A DNA stretch of 64,000 nucleotides from Cryptomeria japonica (taxonomy: Eukaryota; Streptophyta; Pinopsida; Cupressales; Cupressaceae), in contig NC_081406.1 in NCBI RefSeq assembly GCF_030272615.1, positions 262,125,386 to 262,189,385 on the forward strand, given 5' to 3'. Below are positions 36,345 to 47,410 of the stretch, piece by piece. The notes beneath the pieces were generated by a model, which did not search any database, was not told the origin of the DNA, and saw only the letters and a list, made by a program, of their open reading frames with translations. Each line of letters starts with the position of its first letter. The first letter of the stretch is position 1. The position numbers and the translations under genes were made by a program.

Positions 36345-36960
36345 ATAGGTGTATGGGGAAAGGGAAGATTCATTACATAAAGTTGGTTTTGGATGATGAA
36401 GAAGAGAAGACAAAAGACCTATTTGTAGTGAGTTGGTGGATTGAAATGGGGAACAAACAAATATGGATGAGCGTTCATTAAAGGAGGTAAAGGGAGGAAC
36501 TATCACTAGTCTTTCTAGTATTCCTAGGTACAACTCATTCAGGGTATGAGGAGTATTACCAGGGTAGTGAATTACCATCTTGGAGGACAGTGGGGCAACC
36601 CACAATTTCATTGATGCAGCCTTGGTGACCAAGAGAGGTCTACAGGTAGAGGATTTTGAGGGTTTCAATGTAGTGGTAGTAGATGGCTTCTCTATGACTT
36701 ATACCATGTGGGTCCTCAATTGAGCATTATCTTAGGAAACTATACTGTCATAGATGATTTCTATGTAGTAGACATTGGGGATACTAATGCTTTTTTGATT
36801 GTTCAGTGGTTGCAATCATTAGGGAAGTATTCTCAAAACTTCCAGACCATAAAATTGAAATTCAAAGTTGATGGAAAAAAAAGTGGTCTTAAGAGGTATG
36901 TTGAGTGGTGTACCCAAAATGATGATGGCTAAGTGGATGGAGAGTATTTTTCGATATGTT
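36345..36960 (+). pseudogene. pol: gypsy post-knuckle linker and protease
   Basis: Gag coding resumes as MGKGKIHYIKLVLDDEEEK right after the copia insertion. The aspartic protease active site reads LEDSGATHNFIDAALVTKRGL, with D-S-G at 36596-36604, followed by SIILGNYTVIDDFYVVDIGDTNAFLIVQWLQSLGKY. At least two frameshifts lie before the clean frame at 36708-36932. Confidence 0.8.
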
Positions 36961-37149
36961 GAATTTTCTTGGGTAGCCCAACATTTGATTTTTTCCAAAA
37001 TCCCTTTAGATAGTGATGGGTAGTATCATGTGGATATCCAATCCATTTCGAACAAACAAGTGTGGTTTTTAGTGACATTCCTCTAGCAAGACCACTGGAT
37101 AGGTGTTTTGAGAATGTGATCAAGCTAGAGGAGGCCTCCAAGTCCACTA

Positions 37150-37418
37150 TTACTACTCCTTATTGACATCTGAAGAGTGTCGAAGAAGAAATTTAGAAAA
37201 TGATCAAATATGGGTCACATTAGACATAACTCAAGTCCCTTTGCTTCTTTAGTTTTTCTAGTGAAAAAGGATGGGACTATAGGATGTGCATTGATTATTG
37301 TGCACTTGTATCCTATACCGAGGATTGGTAAGCTATTGGATGAGCTACATGGTGCATTGTGTTTTTTGAAGATTGATCTCCATTCACGATATCATTAGAT
37401 TGTTAGAATATGATGTCA
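37150..37418 (+). pseudogene. pol: gypsy reverse transcriptase, N-terminal fragment
   Basis: HIRHNSSPFASLVFLVKKDGT, RMCIDY (in a shifted frame), YPIPRIGKLLDELHGALCFLKIDLHSRYH: the first RT blocks including the conserved KIDL. About ten residues around the usual NKxTIKN linker are missing. The frame decays and homology ends by about 37418, before the YxDD box. Confidence 0.82.
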
Positions 37419-39115
37419 ATTCTAGTGTTACTCTAACATTAACAAATAGTCAAGAGTGGGTACCACTAGTGTTATTCCAACATTTTGACATTTGTCTGAC
37501 ATGTAGTTGCATGAGTCATACTTTCTATTTTTAGCATGTTGTCTTCAATTAGGACTTTGCAACTCATATGTCATATGTATTGTGAAGTTATATTTTTTGG
37601 ATACTTTTGAAGATTGTTGTTGTTGACTTATTTTAGGTAAAAGACTAAAATAGTCACAGAAGAGCCTTCTAAGTGTTTGGTAGTCTTTTGCCATCATGGG
37701 GTTGATCTTAAGTTTTCAAGTGTCCCCATTCTTATGATCCTTAAATTTTTGTATGTTATCATTGTGAGTTTGAAATTATCAACAACTTCAAAATATAAAA
37801 AAGGCATGTACACCTTATGTGGAAATATGTTTTCCAAAAGGGTCCAAGTGTAGGCAAAATTATTAGGCGTAGGTTTAGGGTTTGTTGAAGAGGTGTCTGA
37901 ATCAATTCAACCAAATCTTCTAGTATTCGCAATGAATGACAGAGTTGAACAAGTGGCATTTAATTAGGAACAAGCATTCTAATAGAATTTTTATGAAGAG
38001 GCTATCATTATCACCAAGTGGATTGTTGTGTCAAATGAAGAGACATTATAGATTGAAGATTTATGCAATCCCATGTTGCAAAGCAAAGAAGAAGATGTAA
38101 TGACACATTGAAGGAAAAAGGAGCTTGTTGTCCATATGTAAGCCACATTGTAGAACTACAGAGAAAATTTTCTATCATGGAAGGCCCATAGAAAGATTAT
38201 TTGTTTATTTTCCTTATGGTGTTTACAATCCGGTTGAGGGAATGTATGATAGAACTATCATAGAATGCATCCAATATTGTTGTTTTTGTTTTGGGAGACT
38301 ATGTCAACATGTTTGTTTCCAAATATCTTTTTTAGAATGTAACAACAGGGGTTGATCAATTCTTTTGCTCATCAAAATGAACTAGAGAATTTTTGGCTTA
38401 GCAACAAGAATTTTTTTTTGATATAATGCTTCGAAGGAGAGGTAAAATCATTTATGGAGAAGGTATGTGATTTGTTTGACTAAATGCCTCATTGAAAGCC
38501 TTGAGCAGTAATCCAACAAACTAATCATGTGATATTACAAAATGAGTACATGTAATGGACTTTGAACGTGTTGATGAAAAAATAACTCTTTGTTCTTGGG
38601 GTTCTAGCAGAAGACTACTAACAGTTGTATAGGACATTGAAGGCATTTTTCCTAAAGAAGCATTTTTCACCCTATCCTCCAAAAACTCAGCGATCCAAAG
38701 ATCCAAACAAACAACTAGGAGCATACTTGGTGATTGATCTTGAGGTTTGTGAAAAAGTCACTAGTGAAGGTGAGCAAGATTCAACTATTGAGAAAACATT
38801 TGAAGTTCATATTGATCTGCAAACCATGCACACAAAAGAGAGGAGTGGCCATTGAGGATACTAATAGTGTGAGAAGTATAGCATGCTCAAAGTGTTTTTG
38901 GAAAAGAAAATGAGTCTTACTTTAGGATTCTAATGCAAAAAGGATATCAATACCCATTAATATTAAGAATCTACACAAAATCTCACAAATCACTAGTTTG
39001 CATCATCTTTGAATTCTTAATGATGTTATAGGTATTCAAAAGTGAAGATTTGATGAATAATGCTGCTTTTATTGTCCTGATTTGGCCAAAAAGTGGGGTC
39101 CTTATTATTGTGGGT
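37419..39115. other. Unidentified sequence after the truncated RT
   Basis: No LTR end or domain could be assigned. Frames of 76 codons (38125, 38625) have no motif. Two similar words, TCTAGTGTTACTCTAACATT and ACTAGTGTTATTCCAACATT, lie about 55 bp apart near 37430-37480. Confidence 0.4.
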
Positions 39116-39646
39116 TGACCCTCCCTCTTCTCTCTTTCCCTCCCTCTCTCTTTACTTACCTCTCTCTCCCTCCATACCTCTCCTTCCCTCCTTCCCTCCT
39201 CTCTATCTCCTTCCCTCTGTACTTATCTCTATCTCCCCTCTTCTTCTCTCCCTCCCTCCCTCCCTCCCTCCTTCCCTCCCTCTTCAATTCTCTCTATCTC
39301 ACCTCTATCTCCACTCTCCCTCTCTCTCCCCTTCACTGTCTCTTTCCTTCCCTCTCTATCTACCTACATCTCCTTGACTCCCTCCCTATTCTATTTCTCT
39401 ATCTCACCTCTCTCACTTCAGTTGAGATAGAGAGAAGTAGCAAGGGAGAGAGGTAGAGAAAGAGGTAGGGAGGGAGTGATGTAGGTAAAGAGAGATGTAG
39501 ATAGGGAAAGTTGGGGAGGAAAGAGGGGGGAGAGAGAGGTGAAATAGATAGAAGTGGTGAGGGAAGGAGGTAGAGAGACTGAGAGAAATGAGAGAAATAG
39601 TAGGGAGGTGGATATATGTAATATATGTAGAGAGAGATGGAGAGGG

Positions 39647-39745
<99 letters not shown>

Positions 39746-40151
39746 AGAGAGTGAAGAGGAGAAAGGGCAGTAGAGAGTGAAGAGGATAAAGAGTAGTAGA
39801 GAGTAAAGGAGGGAGGGAGATAAGGGGGAGATAGAGATAACTAGAGAGGGAGAGAAAAGTGGAGAGGGAAGAGGAGAGGGAGAAGAAATAGAGATAAGTA
39901 GAGAGGCTAGGAGAGAGAGTGAGAGAGGAGAGAGAAAGAGAGGTGAGATAAAGAGAAGTCGAGAGAGAGGGAGGGAGATGTATGTAGAAGGAGAGAGGTA
40001 GAGGAGAGATAAATATAAGTAGATAGGGAAGGAGAGAGAGGTGAGGTAAAGAGAGAAAGAGGGGGATAGAGACAATTAAATATGGAAAGAGAGAGGGAGG
40101 GAGAGGCATGTATAGAGTGAGGGGAGATAGATGTAAGTAGAGAGGGAAGGG

Positions 40152-40191
<40 letters not shown>

Positions 40192-40374
40192 TTGAGAGAG
40201 AGATATGTAGAGAAATAGAGGTAGAGAGGGAGTGAAGGGTGCTATGTAGAGAAAGAGATTGAAGGGTGAGAGAGAGAGGTAGAGAGATAGGTCTAGATCT
40301 TGGGGGAGAGAGGAGAGAGAGATAGAGAGAGTGGAGAGAGCAAGATGGATATGGAGAGAGAGAGATAGGAGCCT
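39116..40374. repeat. Polypyrimidine tract (300 bp) switching to polypurine tract (950 bp)
   Basis: 39116-39420 is almost pure C/T (CCCTCCCTCTCTCT style) and 39421-40374 is almost pure A/G. At the switch TCTCTATCTCA (39396-39406) and TGAGATAGAGA (39423-39433) form an 11-bp inverted repeat with a 16-nt spacer. It includes a pure (GA)n run of about 91 bp (39652-39742) and a second of about 36 bp (40154-40189). Long open frames here (Ser/Leu/Pro- or Arg/Glu-rich) are by-products of the repeat. Confidence 0.95.
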
Positions 40375-41435
40375 ATTGATTACTAAATTTGACTAAGCCT
40401 ACAAAATTATAAAATCTTCTAAAAACTAGAATCTTCATTATAACTTTTAGAGATCTAAAACCATTATCAAACATCCTGCTAGTATATACATGAAATATAA
40501 ATTTCTTATACTTAAATATTATATTTTATGTGTATAGTTTGATGAAGAGAACAAGTTTGAGATATAAATAGAGAGAGATGGGAAGAGAGAAAATTATCCT
40601 TCTTCAAAACAATGTGCTTGCACTATAATATGATCTTTTTATTATCTTCTTTGGGTATTTCCAACCCTTTTGGGTTGGATTTGCCTTGGGCATGTAACCC
40701 AAAGGGTTGGACTTATGTTTCATAACCCATAGACATGTTTTTTGCAATTTTTAAAAAAGAATGACACAATGTCGAGCATTTTATCCATAAATTTTGCACA
40801 TTTTTCAAAGTAAAAAAGTGACATAGTTACATAGAGCTCTCTCTGAACTTTCTAACCATGTAGTTGTTTTCACGTTTTGAATATGTTAACATTTTGATAT
40901 TTAATTTCTTTTTCTATTGTATCCATTTTTTGTCAAAAATCTATGTATGCTATTTTTGTTCTCATTTTTTACTCGTTCATCAAAATTTGAAACAAAATAC
41001 ATTTTTAGAAACTACACTCTGTTCTACCCACATTCAAAATAAATTGATGGGAACACACTCAATTTTATGTTTTTCAAGATGTATCCATTTTGAAAAATAG
41101 TAAAAATTCATATATCTACTAAAAAATTAGCAAAAAAAGGGGCATAAACTACATGGTGTTAGCTAATTTTTCATTGGACCAATTTTTGAAATACTAAAAA
41201 ATGTTAATATTTTAGGGGTTAACGTTGGATGCTATGTTATATTTTTTTGATAAAAATGAGACCACTTTCTGTTAACCCTCTTTTTGAACTCCTTAATCTC
41301 CACCATTTAAAAAATAGTAGTTTAGAAAATAAATTCAAGGCACTACAACTCTTGTTCTTGTTGCATCTTCTAATTTTGAGTATAATTATCTTCAATTTCA
41401 CATCCAAGGTCAGTCTTTCTTGATTTTAGAAAAAA
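40375..41435. other. AT-rich DNA, no gene seen
   Basis: Only short frames without motifs. A small inverted repeat AACCCTTTTGGGTT lies near 40660. Confidence 0.4.
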
Positions 41436-42157
41436 AAGTGGCCACCTGAGACCCCCTTTTGGCCTACCATCTTTGTGCACTCACCCGCCATAATTTACAA
41501 ATCTCTTGTCAAATTTCCACGTCCCACCATGCCAATGATAGCAATCGGGAATGGAGACTATTCTCCACAATTACAAAGCTCAAATTGCCCATAAGATATC
41601 AATCCATACCATGGTGTCCACATACACTATTATTTGGCAACCTTAAACTCTTTCACAAATCCCTAATAATTTGTCTTGCCAAAAAGACTTCACAAATCAT
41701 CCAATCTATTAATCCATGTGTGAAACTTGTATGATTCCACCTACAATCAGCTAGGGAATATATCTCACCATTGAAATAGATTTCCTTTAGGGTTTTCATC
41801 CTAGGGTATTGCTCCACAAGAAGCTCCAAAACTCCACAATAGAGAAAATTAAAAAAACATACCAAATGAGCTCTCAAATCCTCTTTTTATTATTCTCTTA
41901 GAACATTCCAGAAGGGCTTTTTTAATTCCCACTTAAATAATTCATTAAAGTATATTAATAAAGAGACTTTTAATATTTCCTTTTTAATTTCAGTTAAGTC
42001 ACTTTATTAAATTAATTAATGTTATCAATAAAATTTATTTTATTGGACAACTTTAATTAATTAATTTAATTTATTCCCTGATATCCCAAAATTACCCTAC
42101 TAGAATAAAATAGGCTAAATTATGCATCCACACGACCCTTTGGAAGGGGATATTATA
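41436..42157 (-). repeat. 3' LTR of the chromodomain gypsy (left limit uncertain)
   Basis: On the minus strand it starts TATAATATCCCC (TGTAAT... with the second base changed) after a PPT, followed by the AATTAATT-rich U3 common to gypsy LTRs here. The lower limit near 41436 is a guess. Confidence 0.55.
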
Positions 42158-42524
42158 ATCCTCCCTTTTTGAAATAACTTGTCCTCAAGCAATTGAGATT
42201 TGGATGCTGCAAGATTTGTTCACCTTACCAAGTAGCAAGGACTAAGGGAAATTCCTTCAATTTGATGAGATATTCCTTAATCACTCTACTCAACCTCCTC
42301 TCTTTGACATCCAAAATAACATCAGGAACCAAAACCGATCTACCCTCCTCCTCCAATGGTGGAAGATTTAGTGATATGCTGCCCAAGTGCCTTTTTGAGG
42401 CAAGAAACGTATAACACATTGTAAATTTTTCCATTTTTAGGCAACTCCAACTCATAAGCTACTTCACTAACTCTTCATGCAATTTTGTAAGGGCCATAGA
42501 AACGAGGCTTTAGCTTCTTAGCAC
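42158..42524 (-). pseudogene. pol: Integrase C-terminus (GPY/F) and chromodomain
   Basis: Minus strand: KKLKPRFYGPYKIA (the GPY/F module), then EVAYELELPKNGKIYNV and SCLKKALGQH. The chromodomain-like block follows: LEEEGRSVLVPDVILDVKERRL, RVIKEYLIKLKEFPLVLATW. Chromodomains bind methylated histone tails and steer integration into heterochromatin in this family. The purine tract AAAAAGGGAGGAT at the left edge marks the end of pol. The AGCAC at 42520-42524 is the TSD of the next insert. Confidence 0.85.
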
Positions 42525-43355
42525 TGTTGAGGGGTGTTTTGTGACCATCCCCAACACAAAATAAAGTTTCCCAATGGCTACCTTATCCTCTCTTGATCAA
42601 AATCAAATGTATGCTAAGATTGCAGGAAGATCATACATTGACTCCAAGGTTCCAACTGCGTATTGGCGACTTTATGTTGATATAGGCTCGTGTGGTAGAT
42701 GTTTGCTGGTAATCCAAGGGGACTTACATTTGATCATTCTTTTCACTTCTTTGTTGTGGCTAGAACTTCATCATCGGATATAGAAATTCTATGATGCTTC
42801 TTCTTCGAACGAACTAAATTGGAATGAACTGGAATTAAAAGTGAAAGGGTTAGAAGGATCTAAATCTACTCCTGAGGGCAGTGATATCAGTAGATAGTGT
42901 TCTAATGGATGAATTCCAAATAAACCAAGTTCTGCTTCACCAAGATTAACTACAACTCCACAAGAACAAGAACTGGTGCAATCTTCCAAGGATGTTGAAG
43001 CATTTTCACATCGGGAAAGTGCGTTTGAATACCCAAAACAACGCAATCCAAACGACTATCCACAATCGAACTTAGCACAAATTTAGTGGCTCAAGCTAAC
43101 TTTACACTGCAACTTATAATCAACAAGATGCAAAAAGTATGAACCATGGAAATTCATCAAACACCATTAAATTCTCCATTGAAATCAAAGCACTACTCTA
43201 CTTCTACTCTAAGTGAGGAAGGTGAAACCATGCAAGTTTTGAAAAATAACTTAAGTGAACACCATCATAGAACAATGCCTCACTGTTATTATCTCAATAA
43301 CTTATTGCAACGATTTCATACAAATCTCCCTGCTTTACAAATGAAGGGGTCACCC

Positions 43356-43366
43356 CCTTATATAGG
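43356..43366 (-). promoter_or_regulatory. Putative LTR TATA box
   Basis: The complement reads CCTATATAAGG within GGGGGCCTATATAAGGGGG, a strong plant TATA context. Confidence 0.55.
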
Positions 43367-44285
43367 CCCCCAGCCATGATTACATTCAAACCCTAATTAG
43401 GGTTTGACCCAAAAGATTCCACACACATGATGCAAGAAGGTGGGAATAAACATTAATGACCCATTACACCCATTATCAATTAATTACATTCCTACCAAAA
43501 ATGGCGTCTATTGTGCATTAAATGCACCACTTCTTTCAAATTCACCCAATGTGTAATAAATGCCCCATCAAGCTAGAAATCGCCCATTATGCTTTGAATG
43601 CTCCACCATCTCCAAAATCAGCTACATGCAATAAATGCTCCTTTATGCAAAGTTTGCCCAACATGCAAAATATGCTTCATTATTTCATTAAGCATGATGG
43701 CTGCCATGCATTGAATCAACTACCACTTGGTCAAACGCCCCGCCCGCAGTAAATGCACCATCATGCCATCATGCATTAGATAGATTCTTGACATGCAAGT
43801 GGACCTCGCCACCATTTATAATTTTCTTGGTTGTGCTTCATTAATACGAAATATTCTCTTTGCATGTCTCCAACTCATCCTTCAAGGATCTTTCCATTCT
43901 GGGCTCACAAAAGACATTTTGGGAAGATTTTCCTACCTTGGAAGAATTTTAACAAATTTATCCACTTCTGAAGGATGCCTGTACGTCCGAAATTCGAGGA
44001 GAGAGAAAATATTTGCAGAGAGATATTGTCCTTAAGGAAATTTTTTGTGCTCACTTCAACCTGAAGGAAGATGTTCCTAACCATGGACCATTTTCCATGT
44101 TCAAGGAATTTTGTCAACCTGAGTCCTGGAGAGAGAAAATCTTCTTAGCCAATTTTTATTGTACCTTGAAATTCTTCACCTTGGGTGCATTCCTACCTTG
44201 AGAGAGGAATTTTGTCTTCCTTGACTTAATTTCCATGCCCTTCTTTCGATACCAATTTCATCACGTGGAGGAATTCTTCACCTGG

Positions 44286-45496
44286 AAGGGAATTCCTTCC
44301 TTATCCTTGTCTAGTGCTCCTCTCCTAAACTAGGCACCAATTTCACCCTAAGTAGGAAAATTGCACTTGGAGGAAAAATTCCTCCTTCACCTAGTTTTGG
44401 TGCTTACTATTCTTCCTTTTGTAGGGCAAATTTTCTCCATGGTGAAGGAATTTTTTATGTGGAGGAAAAATTCCTCCTTAACCTCATTTTGGTGCCCAAT
44501 CTTGACCTTGGTTCTACTTTACCCCCGAGGAAGGAATTTCTTCAATGCTTAGCCAAATTTCACATTTTCCAAGAATTTTGTCATGAAGGAAGGAAATTCC
44601 AACACTTTGTCAATTTCTCACTTTCTTGGAATTCTATCATGAAGGAAGGAATTTCCAACACTTGGTCAATTTTTCACTTTCTTGGAATTCTGTCTCGAAG
44701 GAAGGAATTTCTAACACTTAGTCAATTTTTTCACTTTCCTGAAATTTTGTCCTAAAGGAAATTTTTTAATTCATCACCTTTCCTATTTTTTTGAATTTTT
44801 TTCTGTTTTGAGCTTGAAATTCAAGAGAGAGAAAATTCTCTTTCGTGATCAAATTTTCCCATGCCCTTGGAATTTCTTCATCTGGGGCGAATTTCAACCT
44901 TGTCTGGAATTCTATTTTCAATTTCATCCTTGGGTGTGATTTCTTCCTTGCTTGGAATTCCATCTTTAGTTTATCTTGGAGGAAACTTCATCTTGGAGGA
45001 GGAATTGATGATTTCCTTTGAGAATTCCTCCATTACCCCTCTCTAGTGCTCCTCTCCTGGAAACATGTGAAGGAGGAATTTTGGTTTGGGGCTCAATTTT
45101 GGCGCTCCTTCCTTGACCTTGGGCACTATCTTGGCCACATGGAGGAAAATTTCTCCAAGACCCTGTTTTTATGCTCACATACATACTTGGGCATCAAACC
45201 TTGCTTGTGAAGGATACTTGTCTTAGCCTTCCTTTCCTCCACTACCCTCATACAACGCTCTATACTCTTGACTGGGCTCTAATTCCATGCCTTGGAGGAA
45301 TTTCACTTTTATCAACTTTTCCTTCCTGCCTCCATTCTGGCACCCTAACTTGGACTTGGGTGTGGAAATCATATGGTGCAGGAATTTTGGTCATGGAGGA
45401 AAATTCCTCCATGACCCCAATCTAGTGCTCTATACCCCTGCATGGGCGCTAATTCCAAGGTGTGCAAGATTCCTTGTCGTGGAGGAAAATTCCTCC
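44286..45496. repeat. Scattered palindromes GGAGGAAAA(A)TTCCTCC
   Basis: Perfect copies at 44369-44385, 44461-44477, 45395-45410 and 45481-45496, a near-perfect one at 45141-45156, and looser AAGGAATTTC/GAAATTCC versions at about 44286, 44586, 44643 and 44698. The short frames in this stretch follow the repeats and are not genes. Confidence 0.8.
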
Positions 45497-45598
45497 GAGA
45501 CCTTCATTTGGCACCCATCCATCTTTGGTATGATTTCAGTGCCTTGGGAATTTTCTTCTTTGACATAGCCACTTTTGATCATTTTCTGGATTTGGGAT

Positions 45599-46743
45599 GC
45601 TAATGTTGGAATTAAAGGAACACTGAGAGGGGGGGGGGCTGAATCAGTGTTCAACAAATTTTACTTTAATAACCTGATCATACAACCACTTTGTGCAAAT
45701 GAAGTAAAGTAAATGCAGAAACTCAAAGCCAAGGTCAACAACACCATAACACCAAGATTTTTACGTGGAAACCCGGTTAAGGGAAAAACCATGGTGGGAT
45801 TGAGAACCACAATATTATAATACTAGGACCAGGAGTATAATAATATTACAAAGGGGAATGCACATGCATTTAGGCACACTTCCTAGAGCTCACTGCTCAA
45901 ACACAATAGAGAGGGCTACAACCCCCGGAAGACTCACTCTCCTACAAAAGATTACAAGAGATAATTGATTGAATGAATTGATGAATAACATCTACAAATG
46001 CCAAAATGCAGTTCCGGTTAAGCACAAATAGTCTTCTGGCACTGTTTTGTCTCTTTGCTTTATCACATATTGGAGCACAAATCTCTCAACCGCGCAAGTG
46101 AAACTCCACACAATCGCTCATACATGCTTCCTCTAACACAAATAACATCCCAAATGATCATATCAATCTAACTAATATATCCACACCGTCAAATTAGATC
46201 AATTCCATGTCAGCCTAAAAATTGCATAACACGCAACATGAAACGTGTAACCCAAGTCGGCTTAAACCGATCCAAAAACAACTAAACAGACCAAAACAAG
46301 ATGTCCACACACTTCCCATATGTTGGCTCATCGACCTCGAACACACAAACAACCATCAAAATTATTCTGCACAATCCGCACAACAAATCTTCACATGCTA
46401 CTACACCAAAAAATTGTTATCCCTGAAAAATTGTCTACTGGATCTTCTATCCAACACCAAACTTAACACCGGAGGCCACAAACTTGGAATAAGGTGAATT
46501 GCATATCCACAACACATCTCCCAGATCCACAAAGCAAAATACTCAACCAAAATAATTTGCTGACCACCAAATTGCACACTCTGTCGGTTACATTGTTCTT
46601 CTTACCTGACCTCACTAGACTTTAATCAATCTTCCGGAATGAAGGAATCATGAACTGTGGATTGGATATCTGACTCACCAGATGCCAATTGCCATTAATG
46701 ACAACAACTGATCATCAATGCAACATCTCATGCCAACAACCAA
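45599..46743 (-). mobile_element. Solo copia LTR nested in the long LTR
   Basis: The insert is 45604-46738 (1,135 bp). On the minus strand it starts TGTTGGCATGAGAT and ends with the copia-type GATTCAG, C-run, TCTCAGTGTTCC...CCAACA. The end resembles that of the element ending at 12542. Flanks GCTAA and ACCAA match at three of five bases, a weak TSD. No PBS or PPT lies beside it. Confidence 0.72.
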
Positions 46744-47410
46744 TTTTGGATTGAAGTAGATTTTCATGCCTTAGGAGATTTTTAATGCCTTTCCACTTCT
46801 AGAATGAATCCCACACTTAGCCATTCTTAATCAACTATCTACATCTTCAAACTTTCCAGATTTGGACAAATGTTCAAGAATACTTAGTCTTTAGTGTTGG
46901 GACCCTTGCCTGCGAATAACTTGCCAAAAATAGTAAGTACTTCAGAACATAAAAATTAGGGCAAACCAGGGCAGGATGACACTTATTAAAAATAGCAAGT
47001 TTGATTTTTGGCAAAATAAAGACAATCTGAGAGGCAATGACATCCCTAAAAAATAGGAACTTTCTAAAAATAGAAAGTTGCTCAGAATTCACTCAAATTT
47101 CATTGGTGGCTTCCTTGAAGGGTCCCGATTCCATTGCAACACTAAGTTTTTCCAAAACCCTAAGGAAAATACCTCAAACCTAAGTCTTAAGGTCAAAACC
47201 ATAAAATAGGCAAAATAGGTTCCAGACAGCCAAATTCGCTCAAACAACTTGCAAACTTGATCATAATTCATCCAAAACACTTGCAAACCAAGGAGACTGA
47301 AGGGAGTGCTATGAAAATGACCCAAAGAACCAAAGCCAAAAGACCAAGAGGACCTAAAAAAGTAGGGGGTCCCCATTTGCAATGGGGCAATGTGTGAAAA
47401 AGTCACAACA

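Larger units (their letters stand above)
31540..36349 (-). mobile_element. Minus-strand copia element, non-autonomous
   Basis: LTRs are 31545-32492 (948 bp, 3' copy) and 35435-36344 (910 bp, 5' copy). On the minus strand each runs TGTTGAAATT...TTTAACA. A perfect PBS lies next to the right LTR and a PPT next to the left one. Flanks are ACATG and ATAGG, a TSD with two mismatches. The gypsy reading frame continues across it. Inside are gag, a small RNase H remnant and a satellite-like array; integrase and most of RT are missing or unrecognisable. Confidence 0.9.
28366..37418 (+). mobile_element. Ty3/gypsy element, gag-PR-partial RT, twice interrupted
   Basis: Plus-strand gypsy coding can be followed in order: gag N-terminus (28366-28732), gag core and zinc knuckle (30019-31544), protease (36345 on) and the start of RT (to about 37400). 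It is interrupted by a solo LTR (28733-30018) and by a minus-strand copia element (31545-36344). Homology ends inside RT, just after the first catalytic region, so the element is truncated. Its own LTRs were not securely identified. Confidence 0.82.

Noticed and set aside
38125-38855. Two 76-codon plus-strand frames as a possible gene
   Set aside because: No motif, no splice-supported continuation, and flanked by truncated retroelement sequence.
39082-40109. Long open frames, Ser/Leu/Pro-rich and Arg/Glu-rich, on both strands
   Set aside because: They are translations of the CT/GA tract, present in several frames at once, with no motif.
43146-45657. Many 60-98 codon frames
   Set aside because: They lie in a non-coding long LTR and follow its palindromic repeats.
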